64,000 bases of DNA from Aldehydirespirator sp963667505 (GCA_963667505.2 OY763490.2:1-64000), one strand, 5' to 3'. Positions 34,704-43,254 are shown, counted from the stretch's first letter. The notes: a model not told the origin generated them from the sequence alone. A program made the numbers and translations.

Positions 34704-36206
34704 GTGCCCGACGACACCGCAGCCACCCCAGACAGCCCGGAGTCGGCCATCGACGCCGACCGAGCCTGGAGGCTCCTCATCGGCGGGGAGTGGGTCGACC
34801 CTGCCGCAGGCACATATCCCGTCATCGACCCCAACGACGGCAGCGTGGTGGGCCACGCCCCCGAGGCCGACGCCGACCAGGCCGCCGACGCCGCCCGAGC
34901 CGCCCGCGACGCCCTGCCCGCCTGGCGGGACGCAGGCCCCGAGGAGCGCTGCCGCCGTCTGGCCCGCCTGGCCGAGGCGATCGAGCGGATGGCCCCTTCG
35001 TGGCTGCCGCTGGTGCAGGCCGAGACCGGCTCGGTGACGTCCATCGCCAAGGGCCTGCAGGTCGGCGGCCCCATGATCGACCGGTTCCGCTACTACTCCC
35101 GTCCGTTCAACCTCGACGAGGACGTGGCCCCCATGCCGGTCGAGAAGGGCGCGCTCGGCCCCGCCGGCCTGCTGGCGGCCACGGTGCGGCGCCAGCCGGT
35201 AGGGGTGGTGGCCTGCATCACCCCCTACAACATGCCGCTGGTGAACGTGGCCGGCAAGATCGCCCCGGCGCTGGCCGCCGGAAACACGGTGGTGATCAAG
35301 CCCGCCCCCCAGGATCCGCTCGGCGTGCTGCTGCTGGGCGAGGCGGTGGCCGAGGCCGGCTTGGGCGACGGGGTGGTCAACATCGTCACCGGCTCCGGTC
35401 CGGAGGCGCCCGCCGCGCTGGTGGCCTCCGCCGACGTGAACATGGTGTCGTTCACCGGCTCCACCGCGGTCGGCGCCCGAATCTACGCCGACGGCGCGGC
35501 CACCATGAAGCGGGTGCTGATGGAACTCGGTGGCAAGGGCGCGCTGGTGATGACCGACGACGCCGACGTGAACGCGGCGTGCATGGGCATCGCCACCACC
35601 TGGGGTCTCCACTCCGGCCAGATCTGCACCGCCCCCACCCGGGTGATCTGCCATCGCAGCATCCTCGACCAGACGGTGGAGACGCTCAAGGCGTTCGCCG
35701 GGTTCATGAAGGTGGGCGACGGCCGGACGCCCGACACGATCGTCGGCCCGGTCATCACCGAGACCCACCGAGACCGGGTGGAGGCGTTCATCGCGGGCGG
35801 CGCCGCCGACGGCGCCACGGTGGTGTGCGGTGGCGAGCGCCCCGACCTGCCCGGCTGCTTCGTGGCTCCCGCGCTGCTAGTGGACGTGACGCCCGACATG
35901 GAGGTGGCGCGCGACGAGGCCTTCGGGCCCGTGGTGGTGGTGATGGCCCACGACGGCGACGACGAGGCCGTGGCCCTGGCCAACGACTCGCCCTACGGCC
36001 TGTTCTCCTATGTGTACTCCGGCGACGCCAAGCGGGCCTACGAGATCGGCTGCCGCCTGGAGTCCGGCAATGTGGCCCTCAACACCGTGCAGCCCCACAT
36101 GTACGCCCCCTTCGGCGGCTTCAAGATGTCCGGCATCGGCCGCGACCGCGGCAAGTGGGGCATAGACGCCTACACCGAGATCCAAGCCATCAACTGGCTC
36201 TCCTAG
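34704..36206 (+). CDS. Aldehyde dehydrogenase family protein
   Basis: This NAD(P)-dependent enzyme oxidises an aldehyde to a carboxylic acid. The 500-residue protein has the N-terminal GGEWVDP, FTGSTAVG of the cofactor site, the general base Glu274 in MELGGKG, the nucleophile Cys308 in GQICTAPTR, and the late motif EAFGPVVVV. The substrate is not evident. Nearby catabolic genes suggest a breakdown pathway. The start is GTG 34704. The next 830 bp hold only damaged genes. Confidence 0.95.
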   Translation: MPDDTAATPDSPESAIDADRAWRLLIGGEWVDPAAGTYPVIDPNDGSVVGHAPEADADQAADAARAARDALPAWRDAGPEERCRRLARLAEAIERMAPSWLPLVQAETGSVTSIAKGLQVGGPMIDRFRYYSRPFNLDEDVAPMPVEKGALGPAGLLAATVRRQPVGVVACITPYNMPLVNVAGKIAPALAAGNTVVIKPAPQDPLGVLLLGEAVAEAGLGDGVVNIVTGSGPEAPAALVASADVNMVSFTGSTAVGARIYADGAATMKRVLMELGGKGALVMTDDADVNAACMGIATTWGLHSGQICTAPTRVICHRSILDQTVETLKAFAGFMKVGDGRTPDTIVGPVITETHRDRVEAFIAGGAADGATVVCGGERPDLPGCFVAPALLVDVTPDMEVARDEAFGPVVVVMAHDGDDEAVALANDSPYGLFSYVYSGDAKRAYEIGCRLESGNVALNTVQPHMYAPFGGFKMSGIGRDRGKWGIDAYTEIQAINWLS

Positions 36207-36256
36207 ATACAACTAAAATTATTGAAAGAATCCACCGCGTAGCCTGTTGGACGTGC

Positions 36257-36262
36257 CATAAT
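36257..36262 (+). promoter_or_regulatory. Extended -10 promoter for the broken gene at 36268
   Basis: TGC-CATAAT (36254-36262) lies five bases before the ATG at 36268, suggesting a leaderless transcript. The region 36210-36262 is unusually AT-rich for this window. Confidence 0.4.
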
Positions 36263-36267
36263 GCGGC

Positions 36268-36544
36268 ATGGACCCCGACCCCATCCTCGACAAGCTGGAA
36301 GCGAGCCTTCGAGAGGCAGCCGAGCCGAACTGTTGACAACCGACGAAGGGCGCTGGGCCTTGTTCGTCCAGCCCCGCGACAAGCGCCTTCCGCCCCGAGT
36401 TCATGGGTTGCTTCGACGACGAGCACCAGGCGTGCGACGCCGGGCTTTCGCAGCACGATCGGCAGGCGCTTCCTGATCAAGGAGGTCCTGAAGCAGGACC
36501 GGGTGATCAGCATCCCATGGGCGGTGTTGTCCGATCATCGCTGA
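36268..36544 (+). pseudogene. Frameshifted remnant of an unknown gene
   Basis: An ATG right after a good -10 box opens MDPDPILDKLEASLREAAEP and then stops. Protein-like sequence continues in a second frame (ELLTTDEGRWALFVQPRDKR) and then a third (STIGRRFLIKEVLKQDRV) to a stop at 36544. Two shifts are needed to join them. I recognise no family. It could be a decayed accessory gene, or a real gene damaged by assembly errors. Confidence 0.45.
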
Positions 36545-36810
36545 TGGACATGAGTATTCGCGGGTCGTTGGTCGCGTTGAACGCCAAGGCCCGATTGTCG
36601 ATGTCGAGGTACATCTGACACCCTTCGAACTCGGGGGGTACGAGGGGGCCACACGTACGCCCCCACTTCCATATCGCACACGAGGCATCCTCGATACCGG
36701 TGCTGAGCGAACGTGCATCCGGTTGGGCATTGCCGAGAGGCTGTCGTTATCGCCGGTCGGGGCGCGCTCGCCTCCAGACTGCACTCGTGGAGAAGGTCAT
36801 ACGCAGTCAC
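36507..36810 (-). pseudogene. Possible ~100-residue Cys-containing gene with a 1-bp shift in a C run
   Basis: Reading the minus strand from GTG 36810 gives MTAYDLLHECSLEAS... with closely spaced Cys residues (QCPTGC, GCLVC). The frame is then lost at a six-base C/G run near 36635. Removing one base lets it continue as PEFEGCQMYLDIDNRALAFN to a stop at 36507. The joined protein has several Cys residues and no known motif. It overlaps the end of the plus-strand remnant. Either a homopolymer sequencing error or a true frameshift. Confidence 0.35.
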
Positions 36811-36848
36811 AATTCAAGTTTCGCTTCTGCTGGCGTGTCAACAAGATC

Positions 36849-37029
36849 ATGCCGCCCGACCCGATTCGCATCTCTGTCCGTGTACAGGGCGGCCCCTGCT
36901 GGCGTGGATTTGCTGGTCGGCCTCGATGTGCTTCGCCACGGAAGGCTGACCGTTGACGGTCCTAAGGGCGAGTACGAGTTGCTGCTGCCGCGGACCGTCG
37001 AGTCGGCGGCGGGTTGGGGGCTCCGGTAG
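36849..37029 (+). pseudogene. 3' relic of a retropepsin-like (clan AA) protease gene
   Basis: A frame ending at 37029 reads GVDLLVGLDVLRHGRLTVDG followed by PKGEYELLLPR. This is the typical C-terminal core of retropepsin-like proteases (LxGLDxL plus two strands). An adjacent frame (IMPPDPIRISVRVQGGP) gives a plausible preceding strand, so a frameshift separates them. The DTG active-site half is absent. It differs in sequence from the two intact paralogs, so it is probably a separate lineage. Confidence 0.5.
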
Positions 37030-37039
37030 GTTGCTGGTC

Positions 37040-37511
37040 ATGCTGGATGTGAACTCTCAGGCGCCTGACTTCGAGGCCCCCGACCAGCACGGCAACCCCG
37101 TGAGTCTCGCCGGTCTCCGGGGCAACTGGGTGGTGCTGTGGTGGTATCCCAAGGCCTCGACCGCCGGTTGAACGCGCGAGGGCAGGGGGTTCCGTGACCG
37201 AGCCCCGGAGTTCGAGGCAGCCGGCGCGGTGGTGGTCGGGGCGTCGTTCGATACCGTCGAGGAGCAGAAGGCCTTCGCCGACACCGAGGGGTTCGGCTAC
37301 GCGCTGATCAGCGACACCGACAAGGCCATCGGCCGCAGCTACCACGCCGAGCGCGAGCCGGGGGAGGACTACTACGACTGGGGCGTGCCCCGTCGCATCA
37401 GCTATCTGATCGACCCCGAGGGCCAGGATCGCGGCGGCCTACGACCTCGCGGGCCAGGACCTCGCCGGCCACGCCGCCCAGGTGCTGGCCGACATCGCAG
37501 CCCGATCCTGA
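37040..37511 (+). CDS. Peroxiredoxin (PrxQ/Bcp type) with in-frame TGA at the peroxidatic Cys; candidate selenoprotein, with a 3' frameshift
   Basis: Peroxiredoxins reduce hydroperoxides through a peroxidatic Cys. From ATG 37040 the frame reads LDVNSQAPDFEAPDQHGNPV, then LWWYPKASTAG, then TGA at 37169-37171 (codon 44), then TREGRGFRDRAPEFEAAG and a normal continuation to SYLIDPEG. In this family the motif is YPKxxTxGCT, so TGA replaces exactly the TGC/TGT of the catalytic Cys. A GGGG/CCCC stem (37186-37189 with 37203-37206) with a GU-containing loop lies 15-18 nt downstream, as bacterial SECIS elements do. The resolving Cys position is Arg (1-Cys type). Near 37427 one extra base shifts the frame; corrected, it ends AAAYDLAGQDLAGHAAQVL and stops at 37511. 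The alternative is a pseudogene. Confidence 0.7.
37172..37212 (+). promoter_or_regulatory. Possible bacterial SECIS hairpin
   Basis: Immediately after the TGA, GGGG (37186-37189) can pair with CCCC (37203-37206), leaving a 13-nt loop with GU at 37194-37195. Position and loop content fit the loose bacterial SECIS rules. The stem is only 4-5 bp, so support is moderate. Confidence 0.4.
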
Positions 37512-37625
37512 CCGGTCGTGCCGCGCCCGACGGCGGCAGGCTCGGCCTAGCTAGGTCGCTCTAGGTCTCTGAAGTTTGTAGCAGCGCTAGGCCTAAGTCT
37601 AGGTCTCGCGCTCGAGGCTCGACGT

Positions 37626-38849
37626 CTAGGCGGCGTTGTCGTAGATCGCCTTTTCGAAGTCGAGGAACCCGCCCACCGACGTGGGGTCGGCGAAGGGGAA
37701 GATCTGGGTGGCCCAGAAGCCGCCCACTCCGTTGGCACGGTCGATCCAGTAGTACAGGTTGGCCAGCCCCGCCCAGGCCAGCGCCCCCGCAGGCCGCCCG
37801 GTGGGCGCCTCCTCCTCGTTGATCATGAAGGAGAGCGCCCAGGTCTTCGGCATGCCCGGGAAGAACTCGGCGTCGTTGGACAGGCGCGGGTTCGACACGG
37901 GAAGCACCGTCTTGGCCACCTCGGTGGCGCCCACGCCGGGCAGCATCTTGACGAACATGCCCTCGGGCAGGTGGTTCCGGCAGGCCATCTCCACGGTCTC
38001 GGGCCGCAGTATCTGCTCGCCGTCGGGTCCGGTGCCGTCGTTGAGCCACATGCGGATGAACTTCGCGTAGTCCTCGGCGGTGCCGTAGAGGCCGTGGCCG
38101 GCCATGTGGATCTCCGGGTCGGGCGGCAACTCCACCCCCGGCAGCGGGATCAGCGACCCGTCGGAGTCCTCGCGGGCGTGGATCGTCGCTAGGCGCTCAC
38201 GCATCGACGGGGTGATAGAGAAGGCGGTCGACTCCATTCCCAGCGGGCCCAGCACCCGCTCGTCGAGCACCTCGCCCAGCCGCTTGCCGGTGATGCCCTC
38301 CACCACCTGGCCGGCCCAGTCGATGTTGGAGCCGTACTCCCACTGCTCGCCCGGGTCGAACAGCAGGGGCGTCTCGATGGAGGCGTAGGAGGCATCCACC
38401 ACCCACGGCTGGCCCTGCTCGTTGGCCAGCCTCGTGTACGTCTCGTTGAAGAAGTCGTACGTGAGCCCGGCGGTGTGGGTGAGCAGATGGCGGGTGGTGA
38501 TGTCGCGGCTGGGCGGGCGCAGCCGGGGCGCCCCGTCGTCGTCGAACCCCTCGAGCACGCCGAGCCCGCCGATCCTCGGGACGTACTCCTTGGCCGGGGC
38601 GTCGAGGTCCAGGTCGCCCTGCTCGACCAGCTGCAGGCAGGCGGTACCGCCGATGGCCTTGGTGGTCGAGAAGATGGCGCACACCGTGTCGGTGGTGAAC
38701 GGGTCTCCTCCGAGGACCCGCTCGCCCCGGGCGCCCGCATAGATGACGCCGTCGCGGTCGGTTGCTACTGCGGCCACGCCGGGCACGCGCGGCGATCCGG
38801 TGGCAACACCGTCCAATACCGCATCCGCGGCTGCTCCAAGATCACCCAT
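37626..38849 (-). CDS. Serine hydrolase, beta-lactamase class C/esterase family
   Basis: These enzymes use a penicillin-binding-protein fold to hydrolyse esters or amides; most such bacterial proteins are esterases, not true beta-lactamases. The 407 residues carry SxxK as Ser61-Thr-Thr-Lys64 and a tyrosine motif YGSN (172-175). HLLTHTAGLTYDFF (121-134) is the usual landmark between them. No clear signal peptide is seen, so a cytoplasmic role is likely. I chose ATG 38849 with GGAGAG upstream; GTG 38852 is also possible. Neighbouring genes do not reveal the substrate. Confidence 0.9.
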   Translation of the reverse strand: MGDLGAAADAVLDGVATGSPRVPGVAAVATDRDGVIYAGARGERVLGGDPFTTDTVCAIFSTTKAIGGTACLQLVEQGDLDLDAPAKEYVPRIGGLGVLEGFDDDGAPRLRPPSRDITTRHLLTHTAGLTYDFFNETYTRLANEQGQPWVVDASYASIETPLLFDPGEQWEYGSNIDWAGQVVEGITGKRLGEVLDERVLGPLGMESTAFSITPSMRERLATIHAREDSDGSLIPLPGVELPPDPEIHMAGHGLYGTAEDYAKFIRMWLNDGTGPDGEQILRPETVEMACRNHLPEGMFVKMLPGVGATEVAKTVLPVSNPRLSNDAEFFPGMPKTWALSFMINEEEAPTGRPAGALAWAGLANLYYWIDRANGVGGFWATQIFPFADPTSVGGFLDFEKAIYDNAA

Positions 38850-39034
38850 CACATCTCTCCTCTCTGTGACTGCCAGATGTGTGACCGCACTCTCTCACCG
38901 CACGGCCCGCCCGTCCACTCGCCGCAGCTGCCCCGGCCGAAATCGAAGGGAGTCGTGGCCTTCCCCGGCGGTTTCCTGATCAGCCTGGTGAGTCTGGGGC
39001 GCGTCTGGGACGGAGTGCATTATGCATATTGAAT

Positions 39035-39043
39035 TGCTATGCT
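39035..39043 (+). promoter_or_regulatory. Extended -10 promoter of the toxin-antitoxin pair
   Basis: TGC-TATGCT at 39035-39043 lies 6 nt before the antitoxin ATG at 39050, so the mRNA is probably leaderless. The surrounding sequence (TTATGCATATTGAATTGCTATGC) is AT-rich with short palindromes such as TATGCATA, a plausible operator for the RHH protein. The rest of the 38850-39034 gap shows no gene. Confidence 0.5.
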
Positions 39044-39049
39044 TTTTGC

Positions 39050-39298
39050 ATGGTACAACTGGTTACCCGCGTGAGTGACGAACTTGCCGCGGAAGTCGAC
39101 GAGCTTGTCGCCGCCGGCTTGGCGTCCTCGCGGTCTGATGCGGTTCGAAGCGCCCTCGAGCGCTGGATTGACTCAGAGCGGCGGCGTCGCATCGGCGCGG
39201 CGATCGTCGAGGGCTATACGCGCATCCCTCAGACCGAGGCGGAACTAGCCTGGGCCGACAGCGCGGCGGCCGCGATGATCGCCGAGGAACCGTGGTGA
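39050..39298 (+). CDS. Ribbon-helix-helix antitoxin
   Basis: The 82-residue protein starts with an RHH fold: strand VQLVTRVSDELAAEVDELV, then ASSRSDAVRSALERWID, as in the CopG/ParD/MazE-like family. The C-terminal 35 residues (RIGAAIVEGYTRIPQTEAELAWADS) are the usual flexible toxin-binding tail, ending in EEPW. I chose ATG 39050 because it begins the fold and follows a -10 box; an upstream ATG at 39029 would add seven odd residues. It probably represses its own promoter. A MazF-type toxin gene follows after 49 nt. Confidence 0.88.
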   Translation: MVQLVTRVSDELAAEVDELVAAGLASSRSDAVRSALERWIDSERRRRIGAAIVEGYTRIPQTEAELAWADSAAAAMIAEEPW

Positions 39299-39347
39299 CT
39301 CGCCGCACCGGCAGGGCGACCATCAGCCGAGCGAGTGGAGCGGCCGC

Positions 39348-39656
39348 GTGACCCCTGTCCGCGGCGAGATCTGGTGGGCCGAGTCCGAGGACGTTCGCAG
39401 GCCGGTGCTGGTCGTAACCCGCGACGCTGCCATTCCCGTGCTGGGAGCCGTCCTCGTCGCACCCGTCACCCGCACTGTGCGCGGCATCCCTACTGAGATC
39501 CCGCTGGGCCACGACGAAGGCCTGCCGCGGCCTTGCGCCGCCTCTTTCGACAACCTGCGGCCCGTGCGCAAGGCGTGGCTCACGAGTCGGATGGGTGCCC
39601 TCGGGCCTCGCAGCCACGAGATCTGCCACGCCCTCGCCGCTCTCAGCGACTGCTGA
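39348..39656 (+). CDS. mazF: MazF/PemK-family mRNA endoribonuclease toxin
   Basis: MazF toxins cleave single-stranded mRNA and slow growth when the antitoxin is lost. The 102-residue protein begins VRGEIWWAES, and RRPVLVVTRD, APVTRTVRGIPTEIPLG, ASFDNLRPVRKAWL are the family's conserved strands, including the RP and the T/S of the active site. The start is GTG 39348. It follows the RHH antitoxin in the same direction. A MarR-like fragment begins right after its stop. Confidence 0.9.
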   Translation: MTPVRGEIWWAESEDVRRPVLVVTRDAAIPVLGAVLVAPVTRTVRGIPTEIPLGHDEGLPRPCAASFDNLRPVRKAWLTSRMGALGPRSHEICHALAALSDC

Positions 39657-39659
39657 TCC

Positions 39660-39755
39660 CGCTACGAGGGCGAGATGGTGGCCGGGCTGTCGGAGGCCGA
39701 GAAGCACGAGTTGGCCGAACTGTTGCGCCGAGTGATCGTCACCGCCGACGAATAA
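39660..39755 (+). pseudogene. 3' fragment of a MarR-type regulator gene
   Basis: The frame RYEGEMVAGLSEAEKHELAE followed by LLRRVIVTADE and TAA looks like the C-terminal dimerisation helix of MarR-family regulators. It begins four bases after the MazF stop with no start or HTH domain, so it is a leftover, perhaps cut off when the toxin-antitoxin cassette inserted. Confidence 0.45.
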
Positions 39756-39798
39756 CGGTCCCCGGCCCCAGGGCTTCACTCCAGCCCTGGCGTTGGGG

Positions 39799-42700
39799 CT
39801 AGGACACGTGCTCTTTCCAGGCGCTCTTGGTGCTTCCGACAACCGCTCGCACACGGAACTTTATGGTCAACGAGTTGTTGAATTGGTGGGTCACCGTGCT
39901 GGCGCTGGTGGCCGCGATGGTCGTGGTGCTTCCGTAGGGGTTGTTGCGGTCGCTGTCCGCGTGCTGCAACTCGTAGCCCACAGCACCGGTGGCACCGGAC
40001 GGCTTGTTCCAGCTGGCCTGCATCTTGAGAGCCCCGCTGTTGAAGCTCAAGCTGAGACCCGACGGGGCGGGCAGCGTTGTGGTGAACGCCGCTGCGGTAG
40101 CCAGCCGGTTGGCTGAGGTGCAGGTGCTGTCGCTGTACGCCGAGTAGGTGTAGGACGTGGCCGCGCTCAGGCCGGTGAGGGCCTTGGTGCTGGCGGTGAC
40201 GGGGCCCTGGCAGGCGGTGTGGGGCCCGGTGGTCGCCTTGTAGTACCAGCTCGCGACGCCGTGGTGCGCGATGTTGAGCGTCGCCCCCGACCCCGACACG
40301 CCGGTGACGGTCAACACGGGGTCGATCGTCGCGCTCACCTTGAACAGGCCCGTGCGGCCGCCGGTCTCGTCGGCCCAGCTGCTGCTGGAGTAGCGCTTGC
40401 CGGTGTTGGCGATCGACCAGCCGAAGTTGCTCGGATCGTTGGTCTCGCTGTCAGAAGCCGTCGTGTCCCAGGTGTAGCCGTTGCTGCTCGACGCGCCGGT
40501 GCCCTTGAGCACCAGGAAATAGTCCGTGCCCGCGGTAAGCGAGCAAGTCGTGTTCGTCGGGCAGGCGAAGGTGGCCTCGCCCGCCCCAGCCGGGTTGGTG
40601 CCGCTGAGGGTATAGGTCGCCGCCGACGCCGGGCTGCCGCTCGACGACGCGTGAACCGCCACCGTCAAGTCGCCCGGCGACGAGCCCACCGAGTCGATCT
40701 TCACCGTCGCCCTCTGCAAGGTGTAGCCATTGGCGCTGGACCCGGTGGTGAACTTGGCCGCTGAGTGGTTGTTGCTGTAGACCGCGGTGCCGGTGCTGTG
40801 CGCCGTGGCGGTCAAGTTGCTCACCGAGGGCACCGACAGCGTCGTGAAGGCCGTGGCCGACACGATCGCGTTCGTGCAAGCGCTGTCGCTGTAGGCCGTG
40901 TAGGTGTAGGAGCGCCCCGGCGTGAGCCCGATCGCGTTCTTCGTGGTCGCGGTTCCCATCGACTCGCAAGTCGAACCCGCGGCCGTGGACTTCAGCCACC
41001 AACTGCCGGTGTACTCGGCCAGAGTCAACGTGGCCGTCGTCTCGCCGATCTTCGAAGAAGTCAGCGTGATCGGGTCCATCAGCGGCGGAAGCCAACGGCC
41101 AGCGCTCCACTTGTTGGTGCTGACTATGGCGAAGTCGTACTTCTTGGTGTTGTCGATGGAGTAGCTGGTGCCGTCGGCCGTCCAATCGGAGACCGTGACG
41201 CTGACCCGCCCGCCGAGCGTCCACACCTGGTCGGTTAGCGTGGCGCAGAGCGTGTAGTCGCCCGATGCCCCGGGCACAGCGACAGCGCAATAGACGTTGT
41301 AGCCGGTGACATGGGGTTTCGCGTTCCACGCCATCGAGATCTGGCCGTCGCCGCGCGTGTGCGAGAAGCCCCAAATGCCGGGAAGAAACGGCGGGATCTC
41401 CTCGGTTTGCGCCCAGGGGCCCGCCGCGGAGGGGTCGTTGTTCTTGACGGCGCGCACCGCCAACATGATGTGTCGGTGGGCCCCAAGCGTGTATTTCCCC
41501 GGCGTGTTGGGGCCGTCCTTTCGCCAGTGATGGGTAATTGACAGGGGCTGGAGTTGGCTAGTGGGAACCGTGGCGTAGCTGATCGTGGTGTTATGGTTGG
41601 ACACTCCCCAGCCGCACAGGTCCCAGTGCCAGCCGCTGTATTCGGAGCACACGAAGTTGTAGCCGTCGGCACCTGTCACCGGCGTCCACTGGACAGAGAA
41701 CACCGCATGATGCTCCCGGGTCGTCCGGGTGATCGTCCCCCAGGTGACCTTGCCGAGCTTGTTGCTGGCGGGCTGCGCCAGAGCCTCGGCGAAGGCGTAG
41801 CCACCCCCGCCGCCGAGCGAGGAACCGCCCACCGTTTGGGCGTCATAGGCCGTCCAGAAGTCCTCTGAGGGCATGCGGGAGATCTCGGCCCACGGTCCGG
41901 CGTTGCCGGCGTTGCGGGCCCGCACCGCGATGTGGTCGAGTGTGGTGGTCGTGGTGTAGCGGTGCGACGTTTCGGCGATGTTGGCGGCCACGCTGTGCCA
42001 GGCGGTGCTGCCCTCGGCCTTGGCCCTCACGTCATATCCGGTGGCCCCGCTGACCGCGTCCCACGCGATGTCGAGATAGCCCTTGCCGGGCTCGACGGTC
42101 AAGTTCTCCGGCGTGCCGGGCGACTCCCATGGCCCCACGGCCGGCGAGTTGCGCCAACCGCTGCCACCGCTCACGTTGAGAGCCCGCACCGCCACGTAAT
42201 ACGTCGCGCTGTTCGTGACGTTGTCGACGGTGATCGACGCAGAGGGGTGATCGTAGGCGGCCAGCGACCAGCTTTGACGCCCGTTCGAGCTGTAAGTCAC
42301 GTGATAGCCGGTCGCGCCCTGCACCGCAGGCCAGGTCGCGGTGAGCGTGCCGTCGGCGCGCAGCACCGCCACCGACGACGGCGTGGCGGGAGGCGGCGGA
42401 GTGAATGGCGCTGAGGGCGCCGAGTTGCGCCAGCCGCTGCCGCCGGTCGCGTTGAGAGCCCGTACCGCCACGTAGTAGGTGGCGGTGTTGGACACATCAT
42501 CGATGGTGATTGACGCGGTCGGGTGGTCGTAGGCGGCCAGCGACCAGCTCTGGCGGCCGTTGGAGCTGTAGGTGACGTGATAGCCGGTCGCGCCGTCCAC
42601 CGCAGGCCAGGTCGCGGTGAGCGTGCCGTCGGCGCGCAGCACCGCCACCGACGACGGCGTGGCGGGAGGCGGCGGAGTGAATGGCGCTGAGGGCGCCGAG

Positions 42701-43083
42701 TTGCGCCAGCCGCTGTTGCCCGTGGCGCTGAGGGCGCGTACGGCGACGTAGTAGGTGGCGGTGTTGGACACATCATCGATGGTGATTGACGCGGTCGGGT
42801 GGTCGTAGGCGGCCAGCGACCAGCTCTGGCGGCCGTTGGAGCTGTAGGTGATGTGATAGCCGGTCGCGCCGTCCACGGCAGGCCAGGTCGCGGTGAGCGT
42901 GCCGTCGGCGCGCGTCACCGTCACCGACGACGGCGTGGCCAACGGCTGCTCGGCGTGCGCCAGGGGCGCCAGCCCGAGAGCGGCGACCGCCAGCACCAGC
43001 AGCGAGGCCAGCAGCGAGGCCGGTCGAGGTGCCCGTCGAGTGTTCCGGGCGCGTTCATCATGGAAGACGGTAAGGCCTTTCAT
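39799..43083 (-). CDS. Large secreted fibronectin type III repeat protein
   Basis: The 1094-residue protein has a Sec signal (basic start, LLASLLVLAVAALGLAPLAHA, cleavage near residue 44). FN3-type domains begin ATPSS at residues 49, 141 and 233, spaced exactly 92 residues, and a divergent fourth begins near 324. The middle (~420-780) has Trp-rich, probably beta-sandwich segments. A domain at about 795-925 (SNNHSAAKFTTG...GLFKVSA) resembles choice-of-anchor-type surface domains. A final FN3-like domain ends the protein. No sortase motif or membrane anchor is visible. GGAGG precedes the ATG at 43083. It is likely extracellular or wall-associated, for adhesion or matrix binding. Confidence 0.88.
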   Translation of the reverse strand: MKGLTVFHDERARNTRRAPRPASLLASLLVLAVAALGLAPLAHAEQPLATPSSVTVTRADGTLTATWPAVDGATGYHITYSSNGRQSWSLAAYDHPTASITIDDVSNTATYYVAVRALSATGNSGWRNSAPSAPFTPPPPATPSSVAVLRADGTLTATWPAVDGATGYHVTYSSNGRQSWSLAAYDHPTASITIDDVSNTATYYVAVRALNATGGSGWRNSAPSAPFTPPPPATPSSVAVLRADGTLTATWPAVQGATGYHVTYSSNGRQSWSLAAYDHPSASITVDNVTNSATYYVAVRALNVSGGSGWRNSPAVGPWESPGTPENLTVEPGKGYLDIAWDAVSGATGYDVRAKAEGSTAWHSVAANIAETSHRYTTTTTLDHIAVRARNAGNAGPWAEISRMPSEDFWTAYDAQTVGGSSLGGGGGYAFAEALAQPASNKLGKVTWGTITRTTREHHAVFSVQWTPVTGADGYNFVCSEYSGWHWDLCGWGVSNHNTTISYATVPTSQLQPLSITHHWRKDGPNTPGKYTLGAHRHIMLAVRAVKNNDPSAAGPWAQTEEIPPFLPGIWGFSHTRGDGQISMAWNAKPHVTGYNVYCAVAVPGASGDYTLCATLTDQVWTLGGRVSVTVSDWTADGTSYSIDNTKKYDFAIVSTNKWSAGRWLPPLMDPITLTSSKIGETTATLTLAEYTGSWWLKSTAAGSTCESMGTATTKNAIGLTPGRSYTYTAYSDSACTNAIVSATAFTTLSVPSVSNLTATAHSTGTAVYSNNHSAAKFTTGSSANGYTLQRATVKIDSVGSSPGDLTVAVHASSSGSPASAATYTLSGTNPAGAGEATFACPTNTTCSLTAGTDYFLVLKGTGASSSNGYTWDTTASDSETNDPSNFGWSIANTGKRYSSSSWADETGGRTGLFKVSATIDPVLTVTGVSGSGATLNIAHHGVASWYYKATTGPHTACQGPVTASTKALTGLSAATSYTYSAYSDSTCTSANRLATAAAFTTTLPAPSGLSLSFNSGALKMQASWNKPSGATGAVGYELQHADSDRNNPYGSTTTIAATSASTVTHQFNNSLTIKFRVRAVVGSTKSAWKEHVS
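42130..42950 (-). repeat. 276-bp direct repeats encoding the first three FN3 domains
   Basis: Three copies with 276-bp period. The two copies nearest the N-terminus are almost identical at the DNA level, for example over YSSNGRQSWSLAAYDHPTAS. Recent duplication, or concerted evolution by recombination, is likely. Confidence 0.85.
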
Positions 43084-43254
43084 GTCCGGCCACCTCCGTT
43101 TATATCAGCTATATCCCCATCTTAGCTTCTTGCATACAGTATTTCTGCATCCATTTCAAGGCCGCATCAGTCCTGAGTCCGCGGCACTCAGGACCTCCTC
43201 GGGACCCCTGGGGGTACCCGTAGGCTGCCTGCTGTCGTAGCGGGGAGGAGACTC

